Below, piece after piece: positions 1 through 9,661 of a DNA stretch of 64,000 nucleotides; the first letter of the stretch is position 1; every line of letters begins with the position of its first letter. The notes beneath the pieces are model-generated. The model ran no database searches, had not been told where the DNA came from, and worked only from the letters and a program-made list of their open reading frames with translations. The DNA comes from Bacillota bacterium (GTDB taxonomy: Bacteria; Bacillota; Clostridia; Clostridiales; Clostridiaceae). The stretch is taken from contig JAEZKY010000213.1 of NCBI GenBank assembly GCA_023435985.1, positions 8,899-72,898 on the forward strand, in the 5' to 3' direction. The translations under genes were made by a program, and so were the position numbers.

Positions 1-1291
1 CAGCTGTATTTTCATTATTTGAAATACACTTTCCTGAAAGATCAAATCCTTGGGCCATTAACATCTTTCTTAACCGATCAACACCACTTTCCTCTAATAT
101 GCTAGATTCAATGCCCCTGCAAGAAAGATAATAATTCAAGTTATAATTATATATCTCACTCTCTGTAGGTTTCGTCAATCTCCAACGTAAGTATTCAACG
201 TCAAGCATTAATTCATATGGAATAAGATATGCAAATGTAACGTAATTCACAAATTCCAAATCAGCTACAGACTCGTCTATAATTGATAAATCTCGTTGAG
301 CTTTAAAAGCATATGGAGAATTTCCTAAAACATATGCTGTACGTCCCCAAAGCATAGCTTCAAATGCCATATTTGAACTAACTACAGCTATTCTTTTGCA
401 GCGATTAATGAAATGCATAGCTGTTGGAGAATTATCAACTAAATGACTACTTGGATTGCCTCTTGCCGGATCTCCTGGATGCAACCTTATGGACAAAACT
501 TTTTCGTTATAGTAACGTTTTACCATGGTTATAAGCTCTAAGTTATTTAAAAACGAAGAATTAGCAAACATAATCATATCTATTGTATATGTACATGCTA
601 TTCCCATTTCATATTCTGGTTTACAATCTAGCAAGTTAATATTTTCAATAAATTTATAATCCAAAAACATAGATAATATTTCTTTACGAGATAACAAATA
701 AACTGAACTTTCTTGTATTTCATTAATAAATTTTTCATATCTTTTTGAGAGTTCATTTTCCTCACTGAGGTTCATGTAGGCTGTCTTTCTATATACAGGA
801 CCACGAAATGGTCCCCATTCCAAATGAACTATAGGTATATTTCGCTGTTCAGCAATATAAGAAAGACTTGGAATATGAATAAATGTAAAAATTCCTTCAA
901 TAGTATCCTTATTTTTTTCAAGAATGTCATCTATAATAGCACCAATATATTCTTCAAAAGATTTGGAACGTTGTTTTAATAAATGTATCCAAGCTGCAGT
1001 TTGTGAACCATATTCTTTAATTAATTTTTCTTCTATCTCTTTTGATATAGGATATTGTTGTATTTTATACATATCATCTGATGTTGGAACATCGTATTCA
1101 AAAAGTTCTCCGGTCTCTGCACGTGTTTCTGGTAAACCACCTTGTCTAAATACTTCTGGATCACTGAAATATTGTTGTTGTGCAATAATAGGGGCATTGT
1201 ACTTTTTAGCCATACTTAGAAATTTATAGAATATCCATAAATAATAATTATCATTAGCAGGGTCTAAAGTAAAAACAAATGGTACAAACAT
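1..1291 (-). CDS. Putative capsule/Kdo-transferase-like glycosyltransferase, 3' end missing
   Basis: An open frame starts at the ATG at 1291 and runs for 430 codons off the left edge, so the C-terminus is missing. A weak ribosome site (GAGGTGATGT) precedes the start. The translation contains SIRLHPGDPARG near residue 268 and VVSSNMAFEAMLWGRTAYVL near residue 300. The second motif resembles the nucleotide-sugar site of capsule-synthesis and beta-Kdo transferases (KpsC/KpsS, GT99-like), where a conserved SS.xxxEA segment precedes a G-R-P/T loop. It is the most distal gene seen in the polysaccharide operon, about 250 bp after the AlgX-like gene, so it probably adds a sugar to the same glycan. 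The donor sugar is not readable from the sequence. Family placement is tentative; glycosyltransferase function is likely. Confidence 0.6.
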   Translation of the reverse strand, partial: MFVPFVFTLDPANDNYYLWIFYKFLSMAKKYNAPIIAQQQYFSDPEVFRQGGLPETRAETGELFEYDVPTSDDMYKIQQYPISKEIEEKLIKEYGSQTAAWIHLLKQRSKSFEEYIGAIIDDILEKNKDTIEGIFTFIHIPSLSYIAEQRNIPIVHLEWGPFRGPVYRKTAYMNLSEENELSKRYEKFINEIQESSVYLLSRKEILSMFLDYKFIENINLLDCKPEYEMGIACTYTIDMIMFANSSFLNNLELITMVKRYYNEKVLSIRLHPGDPARGNPSSHLVDNSPTAMHFINRCKRIAVVSSNMAFEAMLWGRTAYVLGNSPYAFKAQRDLSIIDESVADLEFVNYVTFAYLIPYELMLDVEYLRWRLTKPTESEIYNYNLNYYLSCRGIESSILEESGVDRLRKMLMAQGFDLSGKCISNNENTA

Positions 1292-1545
1292 CTACATCAC
1301 CTCAATCTTTAAATCTATTAATTTTGCCCAATGTTCTTTCTATGATTATCTTTGCTAGAGGATATATTTTTTGCTCAAACTAAAATCAAAATATACTTAA
1401 TATATTAAACATGTAATAGCCTTTCAATTACATCCAATTAATGCTGAGCTTATTTCAATATTACTCAACTATCACTTCTACATTTAAATTTCTCAGCACC
1501 TATATTGTATTTATAATATTCATAATCTTAAAATCATATTATAAA

Positions 1546-3036
1546 TTATTTTTTATCTACTTTGATATCAACCCGTCGTTTGTCTCCAAAGTATGTTACG
1601 CCCTCTTGAACCATTTGATACTCAAGATATGTTGATTCTGCATTAGAAGGTGCTTGAAAATCTCTAAGAACAAATGTGTACTCTTCACCTGGTCTTATTT
1701 CTTTTCCATCTGGAATCTCTAATCTATATCCATAATCAACTCCATTTTGAAAAATGCATAATTTAACATTTTTTTCTTTCTTCCATATCTCATTACTTGT
1801 ATTTTTAACAGTAATATCAACATTATATTTTTCACCACGTTTAATTTCTGTTGGTGTATTATCAGAAATAATTTCTGATGTTGGATTTATTAACGGTGGC
1901 TGATAATCCGCTAAACCTAATACTGTATTGTCTAATCCAGCTCCTATAATTATGTCAGGCTTAACTTCAGAATAAATCTTATTAAGATTTCCAATATCCA
2001 ACTGATGAATAAATACTAATTGCGAAAAGCTTTCTGCCATATTATTGAGCATAAACATCCAAACATAACTATCACCAACAACAATTGCTTTTGGCAATGT
2101 TTTATCCTTGTTTACAAAATAATTATAACTTTTCCATGGATCATTTGACTTATAATTAATTTTATCAAAAAAGCTTTTATCTGAACTAGCTGTTGGTTCA
2201 GATTTTAATTTAAAATCATAATCTGTCTCTGTTGTAAATTTGCTACCGTCTAATACAGTATCTTTTTCATATGGAGTAATATTAAAATCATCCTCTGTTA
2301 ATATTTTTAAATTTGGAATATGCTTCTTAGCTTGTTTCATAATCTCTGTATATCCTATAAACCCTCCATAGTTATTCCAATGAGATTGGTCATATGCCTT
2401 TGAATATATAACTCTGGATTCCTTTGCTTTTCTTAATACGTCCGATGGCACATTTAAATCAAAATTATCATTACCTTCAAATTTATCTTTCATCTCATCA
2501 ATTAATGATTCATTATTGATACGCAATATATTATCTGGTAAATATTCAGAATACATATTTGATTTCTGTGGGAAAACTGTTATTGAAAGATCTGTTCCTA
2601 AACTTTTAAAATATTTTGTTATTTCAGAATACCTATTTTTATAGAAATCTATTTGTTCCTGACTAAGTAAATTTGCATTTTGAACATCTGCAAGACTACT
2701 ATCATTCATTAAAAACAACCAATTATCTTTACCAATAACAACCTTATTATTGCTATTATTAATTTCATTAAACCATTTAAAATTTATTTTATTATTCAAA
2801 TTCATAAAAAAACTTCTAAATCCAATATTATCATTTAACCAAGCCTTGAATCCGGTAGGAAACTTTGCATCAATCTTTCCTGTAGTTTCATCAAATACCT
2901 TTGGAAAACTTGCCAAATACCTATTCTCTGACTCTGAAACTTTTCCGCTTATCCTATTTACAAATAGTAGTGGTGCTGTAATCATTATAATAAAACATAG
3001 TATAAGTATAATATTAATCTTTTTTGATTTCTTCAT
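1546..3036 (-). CDS. AlgX/AlgJ-like (DHHW family) polysaccharide O-acetylation protein with C-terminal Ig-like domain
   Basis: I take the ATG at 3036. The frame opens with a GTG at 3051, but that codon overlaps the ribosome site GGGAGGTG. One N-terminal membrane segment (about residues 6-26 from the ATG) anchors an extracytoplasmic domain. The SGNH-type acetyltransferase signature is visible: the D-Q-S-H-W-N motif (Asp and His near 216 and 219) and GDSYVW (Ser near 323), as in AlgJ/AlgX/DHHW proteins. The last 100 or so residues look like a NBR1-type Ig domain (PTEIKRGEKYNVDITVKNTS), unlike the carbohydrate-binding domain of AlgX. The gene lies 19 bp downstream of the MBOAT gene. The two would transfer an acetyl group across the membrane and onto the exported glycan. 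Substrate identity is inference. Confidence 0.85.
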   Translation of the reverse strand: MKKSKKINIILILCFIIMITAPLLFVNRISGKVSESENRYLASFPKVFDETTGKIDAKFPTGFKAWLNDNIGFRSFFMNLNNKINFKWFNEINNSNNKVVIGKDNWLFLMNDSSLADVQNANLLSQEQIDFYKNRYSEITKYFKSLGTDLSITVFPQKSNMYSEYLPDNILRINNESLIDEMKDKFEGNDNFDLNVPSDVLRKAKESRVIYSKAYDQSHWNNYGGFIGYTEIMKQAKKHIPNLKILTEDDFNITPYEKDTVLDGSKFTTETDYDFKLKSEPTASSDKSFFDKINYKSNDPWKSYNYFVNKDKTLPKAIVVGDSYVWMFMLNNMAESFSQLVFIHQLDIGNLNKIYSEVKPDIIIGAGLDNTVLGLADYQPPLINPTSEIISDNTPTEIKRGEKYNVDITVKNTSNEIWKKEKNVKLCIFQNGVDYGYRLEIPDGKEIRPGEEYTFVLRDFQAPSNAESTYLEYQMVQEGVTYFGDKRRVDIKVDKK

Positions 3037-3055
3037 AATTCTACATCCCACCTCC

Positions 3056-4471
3056 CTAGAATTTAAAATATATAAATGAATTATAAGTTGATGTCATAAC
3101 ATACATTATAGAAATAAAAAATAATATAATTAAATAGACATTTGTACTTATTAATTTAAAATATGTCCCTTCAATTGGTTTAAGTATTCTATCTAGCACT
3201 TCTTTTAATGGAATAAAGCATATTATTGCTAATATTATCAGCGTAACAACTTTAGGTGACAGATACCAAAACACTGTAAATCCAACATTTTTAGTACTTA
3301 CTAAACCAAACATTACGGCGATATATTCCATTGCATATTTTAAACCTGGTGCCCTAAATAATACCCAACCCAATATTACTATTAACATTGCATAAATCCA
3401 TTTTATGAACTTCGGTAGTTTTACTTGAATTTTTTTAATTTTAAAAACTTTCTCTATAATTAAAAATATTCCGTGCCATAACCCCCAAATCACAAAATTC
3501 CATGCAGCACCATGCCACATACCAGTAACCAAAAATACCACAAACAAATTGAAATACATATTTCCTTTGCGATTACCGCCCAATGGTATATATAAATAAT
3601 CTCTAAACCATGTAGATAAAGAAATATGCCATCTACGCCAAAACTCTGTCAAGCTTTTAGAGATATATGGGTAATTAAAGTTTTCAAGGAAATCAAAACC
3701 AAGCATTTTACCTAATCCTATTGCCATGTCACTATATCCACTAAAATCAAAATAAATTTGCAACGTATAACAAATGGCTCCAACCCAAGCTATTGCAATG
3801 CTATTTTCATTTGGCGCTTTTCCAAAAATCTGATCCGCTACAATCCCTAACTGATCTGCTATAATCACTTTTTTAGCTAATCCCATTATAAATCGACGTA
3901 TACCATAACAAAACTTATCGACAGTACATTCTCTACTGTCTATCTGTTCATACACGTCTTTATATCTTGCAATTGGTCCTTGAATGAGTTTAGGAAATAA
4001 TACCATATACAAAGTAAAACTTATTAGATTTTTCTGAACTTTTACTTTTTCCATATATAAATCCAATGTATACGACATTCCTTGAAATGTAAAAAAAGAA
4101 ATTCCTAATGGTAATGCTATATTCATCAACGGAATCCCTATACCAAATGCTTTATTAGCAGATGAAATAAAAAAGTCCATGTATTTAAAATAAAATAGTA
4201 ATCCTAAATTTAATAGTACTGTTAATGTTAATACTGTTCTTTTTCCTAGTTTATTAAAATTTATTTTTGCATAATTTATACACAGTCCCATTAAATAATT
4301 TATTATAATTGACGTAAACAGAACAATAATAAATTTTGGCTTACCTACTGCATAAAAAATAAAAGATGCAATAATCAAAAAAATATTTCTATACTCTTTC
4401 TTTAGCAAAAAATTTCCTAATAAAACTAGCGGTAAAAATGCAAATATAAATATTATTGATGAAAAAACCAT
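3056..4471 (-). CDS. MBOAT family membrane O-acyltransferase (AlgI/DltB-like)
   Basis: A 471-residue polytopic membrane protein with about ten hydrophobic segments. It carries the MBOAT hallmarks: FWRRWHISLSTWFRDYLYIP with a His near residue 282, and VTGMWHGAAWNFVIWG with the invariant His near 320. Length and motif order match AlgI and related exopolysaccharide acyltransferases. These move an acyl group from a cytoplasmic donor to the outer membrane face for a partner acetyltransferase. The partner is almost certainly the adjacent AlgX/AlgJ-like protein. DltB is the other well-known subfamily, but no dltA, dltC or dltD is present and the neighbours are glycan genes, so polysaccharide O-acetylation is the better reading. 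Confidence 0.93.
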   Translation of the reverse strand: MVFSSIIFIFAFLPLVLLGNFLLKKEYRNIFLIIASFIFYAVGKPKFIIVLFTSIIINYLMGLCINYAKINFNKLGKRTVLTLTVLLNLGLLFYFKYMDFFISSANKAFGIGIPLMNIALPLGISFFTFQGMSYTLDLYMEKVKVQKNLISFTLYMVLFPKLIQGPIARYKDVYEQIDSRECTVDKFCYGIRRFIMGLAKKVIIADQLGIVADQIFGKAPNENSIAIAWVGAICYTLQIYFDFSGYSDMAIGLGKMLGFDFLENFNYPYISKSLTEFWRRWHISLSTWFRDYLYIPLGGNRKGNMYFNLFVVFLVTGMWHGAAWNFVIWGLWHGIFLIIEKVFKIKKIQVKLPKFIKWIYAMLIVILGWVLFRAPGLKYAMEYIAVMFGLVSTKNVGFTVFWYLSPKVVTLIILAIICFIPLKEVLDRILKPIEGTYFKLISTNVYLIILFFISIMYVMTSTYNSFIYFKF

Positions 4472-4842
4472 CTATTCTAACCAGCCCTTTCTTTAATTAT
4501 TTTTCTTAAAAAAGATCGACACGTAATCCATAAGTATACTATTGACTTAAGTCTAAAAAACTTAATGCTTCTATAAATAAACTTACTCAATTCGAATATA
4601 TCATCTAATAAAAGAGAAAGCATGCTTTTTAATCGTCACTTATGTTATAAAATTTAAGTGACGATTTATTTTAAATATTAATCTAAAATTTTCAAATTTA
4701 ATATATATAGTTTATATTAAACACCTCTAAAAGTATTTTTAATGTTGAAAGAATAAAGAATATTCCTAAAAACTATTTTTCTATACTAACTGATATTATT
4801 AAATTTAGATATTCAATTATTGTTTAATATTTATGTCTCATA
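4472..4842. other. Intergenic region inside the polysaccharide operon
   Basis: This 371-bp AT-rich stretch lies between the RgpF-like gene and the MBOAT gene, both on the minus strand. The only structure I see is the inverted repeat at 4631-4666. No credible open reading frame is present. The length would allow a separate promoter for the O-acetylation genes, but I cannot point to convincing -35/-10 boxes. Confidence 0.5.
4631..4666. repeat. Perfect 12-bp inverted repeat (hairpin)
   Basis: The arms AATCGTCACTTA (4631-4642) and TAAGTGACGATT (4655-4666) are perfectly complementary around a 12-nt loop. A U-rich tail follows only on the plus strand. The flanking genes are on the minus strand, where the hairpin is followed by AAAAAGC, so it is not a normal terminator for them. 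It may be a protein site, an RNA-processing hairpin or a terminator for antisense RNA. Confidence 0.6.
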
Positions 4843-6813
4843 TTATTCTTTCTTAAACCATCTTCTATATGTTCTTTGTAAAAATAATCCCAAATTACGT
4901 TTTGTGGAATTTTCACTTATTAACAAGTTATGTAAAAACATTTTTAATTTGTTTTTTATTGGATTCCCCATTCTTAATTCAAGATTATCTACTTGGTTTT
5001 CTAAATGATTAAAATTCCCAAAATCAAACCCTTTTCTATATAAAGTTGTACAAATTTTTTCTAACATATATCTATAATTCATTAAGTCACTTCTAGCATC
5101 ATCAGTATTAATAACATCAGCATAATAATATCCTGCATCTTGAGCTATAAATCCATAACTTCTTTCAATGGCATGTAAAATAGTAAAATCAGATTTATAT
5201 TCAATATCAAAATCATCATACGTAAAACCATGAGATATGGCTTTACTCATAGCATCTGAACGGAACCAAAACATATCGCCATAAGCAGATGGAGTTAATT
5301 TACTCAAATCTATATTAACCTTTAAACCTAATTTATCTGCCAATTTTTTAACATTAGCATTATTTCCATCTTGTCCTCTAAAAGCTGCCATGAAATAGTC
5401 ACCATGATATACCATAGGTGATCCTAATATTCCCAATCTTGGATTTTCTTCAAATAAATTAATTATATTTTTAATTACTTCTGTAGTTCCAATTAAATTT
5501 TGATAACATCTTTCAGCAAATTGTTCACCTTGCACGCTAAACAATGAATAAGGTGATTTCTTATCATGGTAATAACAGATATATTCATACTCACCTTTTG
5601 TAATAACATCTGCATATGTAATCCAAAGAGTAGACATTGCTACTCCTACATTAGGACGAATTTTGCAAATATAATTAAATTTCAAGTCATCAAATGCTTT
5701 AATAATACTAGCTTCCGTCTCTTTGCTAGTTGTAGTTATATAAAAATAAGTATTTTCTGGAAAGTTCTTCGAATAATTAACAATAGTATCTACTTGATCT
5801 TCATAATAAATATGAAGAATAACTGCAATTTTTTTATTATACCTAAAAGGTTTATCTATTGAATGTTTAGAAACTACATATTCTAATTGCAACTGGTTAT
5901 ATATATCTGTTAAATTTTTTGTTCTTAAAATATAATCCCATATCATATTCACATCATAATTTGTATTGTTATTAATATATTCCATAGCCTCTCTTGGGTC
6001 TTTTCCATAATTAACATGCATACTCTGTTCTTTTACATCAGTACAAAATGGTCTAATACGTGCAAAAGGAATCCTATCGCCACTAATCAATTTGCTCATA
6101 TTGTGCGTTAAATTATCAAAGAAATAACCTTTTAGTTTATCACTTTGATATGAATCTATCCTAAAGCCAGCATCTAGCACATATTGATAAAAGTCTATTT
6201 CAGCAAAAAAATATGTGTCCCAGTCTTGTTTTACTGGTGGCTTCTTACTCCAGTAATTACGAAATTCTGGTGAATGGAGCAAACGCCCCCTTATAACATA
6301 AAAATATGGTATAGATCCCACAAAATGACCATGTTTCATGGGCCTTCCAGCAATACTTGTATATGATTTTTCTTCAAAATTTTTCATTGATCCATAAAAA
6401 TCTGCATTAGACTTTTCCATATCATCAAACATTTCTTGTAAAGGGAAAAATGGTCCAAAGAAACTATCATTAAGCATTAATAATTCATCATATTTATCAA
6501 GGGTTTCCCAACCAATATATTGGATTCCTTCAATCCAACTATATGCTAGTAACCCCACATTTTCTCGAACTAAAATATCATCTGTTAACTTTTCTAGTTC
6601 ATCTCTACTTTCAGCAGTGAGCGTTCCACTCACTACTGCTAAAATACAATCTACTTCTTTACGCAATTCCTTAAGATAATATTTTCTAAATTCATCTAAT
6701 ATCCCATCTTTATCATAAATAACATACATAGCTATTCTTTTTTTACTATTTTTATTTAGATTATGATTCACATCATCCCCTATCTTATACTTTTGAGTAA
6801 TACCTTCTTTCAC
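4843..6813 (-). CDS. Rhamnan synthesis protein F (RgpF)-like polysaccharide biosynthesis protein
   Basis: I prefer the GTG at 6813. The ATG at 6828 overlaps the ribosome site GGAGG, which is 8 nt ahead of the GTG. The protein is about 656 residues and has two RgpF-like segments. The N-terminal one (about residues 25-300) includes KKRIAMYVIYDKDGILDEF and YDELLMLNDSFFGPFFPL. The second starts near residue 340 with KKIAVILHIYYEDQVDTIV. RgpF proteins act in assembly of rhamnose-containing cell-wall polysaccharides, and the window has a full dTDP-rhamnose set, so the context agrees. No signal peptide is seen, so it acts in the cytoplasm or at the inner membrane face. The exact reaction, probably glycosyl transfer, is inferred. 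Confidence 0.83.
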   Translation of the reverse strand: MKEGITQKYKIGDDVNHNLNKNSKKRIAMYVIYDKDGILDEFRKYYLKELRKEVDCILAVVSGTLTAESRDELEKLTDDILVRENVGLLAYSWIEGIQYIGWETLDKYDELLMLNDSFFGPFFPLQEMFDDMEKSNADFYGSMKNFEEKSYTSIAGRPMKHGHFVGSIPYFYVIRGRLLHSPEFRNYWSKKPPVKQDWDTYFFAEIDFYQYVLDAGFRIDSYQSDKLKGYFFDNLTHNMSKLISGDRIPFARIRPFCTDVKEQSMHVNYGKDPREAMEYINNNTNYDVNMIWDYILRTKNLTDIYNQLQLEYVVSKHSIDKPFRYNKKIAVILHIYYEDQVDTIVNYSKNFPENTYFYITTTSKETEASIIKAFDDLKFNYICKIRPNVGVAMSTLWITYADVITKGEYEYICYYHDKKSPYSLFSVQGEQFAERCYQNLIGTTEVIKNIINLFEENPRLGILGSPMVYHGDYFMAAFRGQDGNNANVKKLADKLGLKVNIDLSKLTPSAYGDMFWFRSDAMSKAISHGFTYDDFDIEYKSDFTILHAIERSYGFIAQDAGYYYADVINTDDARSDLMNYRYMLEKICTTLYRKGFDFGNFNHLENQVDNLELRMGNPIKNKLKMFLHNLLISENSTKRNLGLFLQRTYRRWFKKE

Positions 6814-6868
6814 TCCATTTACCTCCATTAATTGTATTGTTTAAAGCGACAAAAGTTATATTATAGAA

Positions 6869-8035
6869 TTATACTAAAACATTTTCTTTTATATGGTTAA
6901 AAGTGTCAAATGCATGTAAAATACACTCATCCATATTAAAATAACGAAAATCAGCTAGTCTGCCACAATAGAACAGCTGTGGGAATTTCATAGCTTCTTT
7001 TTTGTAAAGCTCATGAAGTTTTTTAGTTTCTTCAGTAATCACAGAATAATATGGTGCGCTTTTTCCACCCTTAATATAGGCTATCGGATATTCAGTAGCA
7101 ATTGTAGTTCCTTGAGCTTTTTCATTACCTGGTGTTAAAAATTTATATTCTGTTTTACGAGTATATCCTTCTGCTTGTGGAAATGATATAATTGCCTCAG
7201 GATAAATTCTTTCCTTATCAAACCAATCATATTTAATATCTAATGAACGATAAGGTAATTCTCCATATTTCATACCAAAAAGTTCATCAAGAGCCCCAGT
7301 ATATACCAATAATTCTAAAGGTTCATTATCATATAATACATTATTTTTCGCTTCATCAAAAACAATATGTTCCACTGCATCTTCATTAGTTCTAATAGAT
7401 ATATTAGGATGATCTAACATATTTTTGATAAGCGTAGTAAATCCTTCTGTGGGTATATATTGAAAATCTTTATTCATATATCTTTCATCATAATTCATAG
7501 CCATAGGTACACGATCCATTATGCTTTTATCTAGTAAATCTGTTGATACTCCCCATTGTTTTGCACAATATGTTTTATATGATTTTTCAAATAATAAGTT
7601 AGCGAAATCAGCTATTTCTTTTTCTTTACTTTTAGTTAATTCTCCGATAGGCACACGATCTCTTCCTTTAAAATCTTTTCGTAATTTATTGATTACTATC
7701 TCAGCCTTTTCACAGCCAATCATTTGTTGAACTGATTCAAAATTAAATGGCAATCTTACATAAGTATCATCCATAAAACTAAGTTCTTTTACAGTATATT
7801 TTTGCAGTTTTGCATATTGAGCAAGATATTTAACAATACTCCACTCATTAGTTACTAAGACATGTGGTCCATATTTTTGCACCATAATATTATGCTCATC
7901 TTTTTCATCATACATATTTCCACCAATATGACTACGTTTTTCTACAACAGTTACAGATTTATTACATTCTTCCGCAAGCTTACGTGCTATTACTGCTCCT
8001 GAAAAACCTGTACCAACTACTACTATTTTTCCCAT
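6869..8035 (-). CDS. glf: UDP-galactopyranose mutase
   Basis: Flavoenzyme converting UDP-galactopyranose to UDP-galactofuranose, the donor of Galf for surface glycans. The N-terminus MGKIVVVGTGFSGAVIAR holds the FAD-binding GxGxxG. VEKRSHIGGNMYDE, YGPHVLVTNEW and the C-terminal FYCGRLADFRYFNMDE are hallmark GLF motifs. The length of 388 residues is normal. The start is the ATG at 8035, preceded by AAGGAG at 9-nt spacing; the frame extends to a TTG at 8053 that overlaps this site and is unlikely to be used. The gene sits between the RgpF-like and epimerase genes, so the glycan probably contains Galf. Confidence 0.95.
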   Translation of the reverse strand: MGKIVVVGTGFSGAVIARKLAEECNKSVTVVEKRSHIGGNMYDEKDEHNIMVQKYGPHVLVTNEWSIVKYLAQYAKLQKYTVKELSFMDDTYVRLPFNFESVQQMIGCEKAEIVINKLRKDFKGRDRVPIGELTKSKEKEIADFANLLFEKSYKTYCAKQWGVSTDLLDKSIMDRVPMAMNYDERYMNKDFQYIPTEGFTTLIKNMLDHPNISIRTNEDAVEHIVFDEAKNNVLYDNEPLELLVYTGALDELFGMKYGELPYRSLDIKYDWFDKERIYPEAIISFPQAEGYTRKTEYKFLTPGNEKAQGTTIATEYPIAYIKGGKSAPYYSVITEETKKLHELYKKEAMKFPQLFYCGRLADFRYFNMDECILHAFDTFNHIKENVLV

Positions 8036-8077
8036 TATATAATTCTCCTTCAATTTTGTATTGTTAACATTTAAAGT

Positions 8078-8911
8078 TTATTTTGCTGATAATATCTGAT
8101 TTATTTTACTATTATCACCCCAAACAGCAGGCGAATCGTATGCTCTATCAGGAAATGCACCATATTTCAATTTAATTTTAAAGTTATTTTCCTTGATAAA
8201 ACTTTCAACTTTTTCAGCTAAGCTAATTGGAATCCCACTACAACAGTTAATAATCCCATTCACCATATCCTGCATAACACAAGCTGAAATCTGTTTTGCC
8301 AGCTCTTCTACTCTAATGAAATCATATTTATTTTCCCCTGTTGTAAATGGAAAAAATTCTTTTCCTTCTTCTTCTGCAAGTATTATCTTTGCAAAAATAG
8401 AATTATTTCTTTTATCATCACCATAAATGTAATATGCTCTTAACCACTGAAGAACTACATCCTTATCTTTTAACAAAAGTTGTGTACTTTTTCTTAATGC
8501 ATCTTTAGCTATACCATACATACTAATTGGATTGCTCGGAGTATTTTCATCTATCGCTCCTTCATAATATCCTATTTCATGCATAGTTCCCATTACGGTT
8601 AAGTGCTTAAGTCCGCTTTTAACCATATTTTTAATAAATTCATAGTGCTTAGATAAATATTCCATATGGGCATCAGAATTATGAATAAATCCATCTTTCC
8701 ATGCCATATGAAGTACAACATCTGGACAATCTAACTCCTTGTATAAATCTTTATTACCAGAAAAAATGTCTGCTTTAATAATATTTGCTCTGTTATCAAT
8801 ATTATCAACATACAAATCTGTAGCTATTACATCCGCTCCCATATTTAAAAGTTCCGTTACTATATGTCTACCGATATATCCACCTGCACCTGTAACTAAT
8901 ATTTTTTTCAT
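8078..8911 (-). CDS. NAD-dependent sugar epimerase/dehydratase (extended SDR)
   Basis: A 277-residue extended short-chain dehydrogenase/reductase. MKKILVTGAGGYIGRHIV supplies the Rossmann GxxGxxG motif. MYGIAKDALRKS near residue 131 supplies the YxxxK catalytic pair. A good ribosome site (AGGAGG) precedes the ATG. The C-terminal part (FIRVEELAKQI, INCCSGIPISLAEKVE) resembles nucleotide-sugar epimerases and reductases. It is somewhat shorter than GalE (about 330 residues) and is not a close match to RmlB or RmlD. It probably makes a further nucleotide sugar for the glycan, but the substrate cannot be read from the sequence. Confidence 0.85.
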   Translation of the reverse strand: MKKILVTGAGGYIGRHIVTELLNMGADVIATDLYVDNIDNRANIIKADIFSGNKDLYKELDCPDVVLHMAWKDGFIHNSDAHMEYLSKHYEFIKNMVKSGLKHLTVMGTMHEIGYYEGAIDENTPSNPISMYGIAKDALRKSTQLLLKDKDVVLQWLRAYYIYGDDKRNNSIFAKIILAEEEGKEFFPFTTGENKYDFIRVEELAKQISACVMQDMVNGIINCCSGIPISLAEKVESFIKENNFKIKLKYGAFPDRAYDSPAVWGDNSKINQILSAK

Positions 8912-8924
8912 AACTTAAAACCTC

Positions 8925-9650
8925 CTATATTGATGCTATAAAATCTCCACACACCTTACTTGCTTCACCAATCATTTTTATCTTTCCCTTATCAAGCCAT
9001 ACAACTCTATCACACATCTTCGCCAAACTTTCAACCTCATGTGATACATAGATTACTGTACTTCCACCATTCATAAGTTCTTTCATACGCTTATAACTTT
9101 TCTTTTGAAAAGACATGTCTCCAACGGATAGAATTTCATCTACAATTAAAATATCAGGTATTACTATTGTTGATACTGCAAATGCAAGCCTTGCTACCAT
9201 CCCAGATGAAAAAAACTTTACTGGCACATCCTTAAAATCCCACAGTTCCGCAAAGTCAAATATTTCAACTACCTTTGAAGTTATAAAACTTTTGCTATAT
9301 CCCAAAACAGCTCCACTTAAATATATATTTTCCAATGCTGATAATTCAAAATCAAATCCAGTTCCTAACTCTATCATTGGTGCAATTGTCCCACTAACAA
9401 CAACTTTCCCACTGCTTGGTTTCATTATTCCAGCCAATACTTTTAATAAAGTTGATTTACCTGCTCCATTTCCACCAATAATTCCTAATATTTCTCCTTT
9501 TTTCACCTCAAGGGATACATCATCAAGAGCTAAAAAAGGTTTTTTTTCTAAAATTTCATCATCAATCTTTGCAAATAATCTTTCCTTCAAGCTTTTTACT
9601 TTACCACGATTAAGATCAAATTTCATTGTTACATTACTAGCTTTAATCAT
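8925..9650 (-). CDS. ABC transporter ATP-binding protein, polysaccharide/teichoic-acid export type (Wzt/TagH-like)
   Basis: A 241-residue ATPase with Walker A GGNGAGKST near residue 58, a degenerate ABC signature region KFFSSGMVARLAFAV, and Walker B DILIVDEILSVGD. The extended N-terminus KSLKERLF and the GTIAPMIELGTGFDFELSALENI stretch are typical of Wzt/TagH/RfbE exporters. The C-terminal carbohydrate-recognition domain of long Wzt proteins is absent, so this is the short form. It would power export of the undecaprenyl-linked glycan through the adjacent permease. Its ATG is 11 bp past the permease stop and has a strong GGGAGG site. Confidence 0.94.
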   Translation of the reverse strand: MIKASNVTMKFDLNRGKVKSLKERLFAKIDDEILEKKPFLALDDVSLEVKKGEILGIIGGNGAGKSTLLKVLAGIMKPSSGKVVVSGTIAPMIELGTGFDFELSALENIYLSGAVLGYSKSFITSKVVEIFDFAELWDFKDVPVKFFSSGMVARLAFAVSTIVIPDILIVDEILSVGDMSFQKKSYKRMKELMNGGSTVIYVSHEVESLAKMCDRVVWLDKGKIKMIGEASKVCGDFIASI

Positions 9651-9661
9651 ATTTTCCTCCC

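Noticed and set aside
924..1229. Plus-strand open frame opposite the first gene
   Set aside because: It is antisense to a frame with recognisable glycosyltransferase motifs and has no ribosome site.
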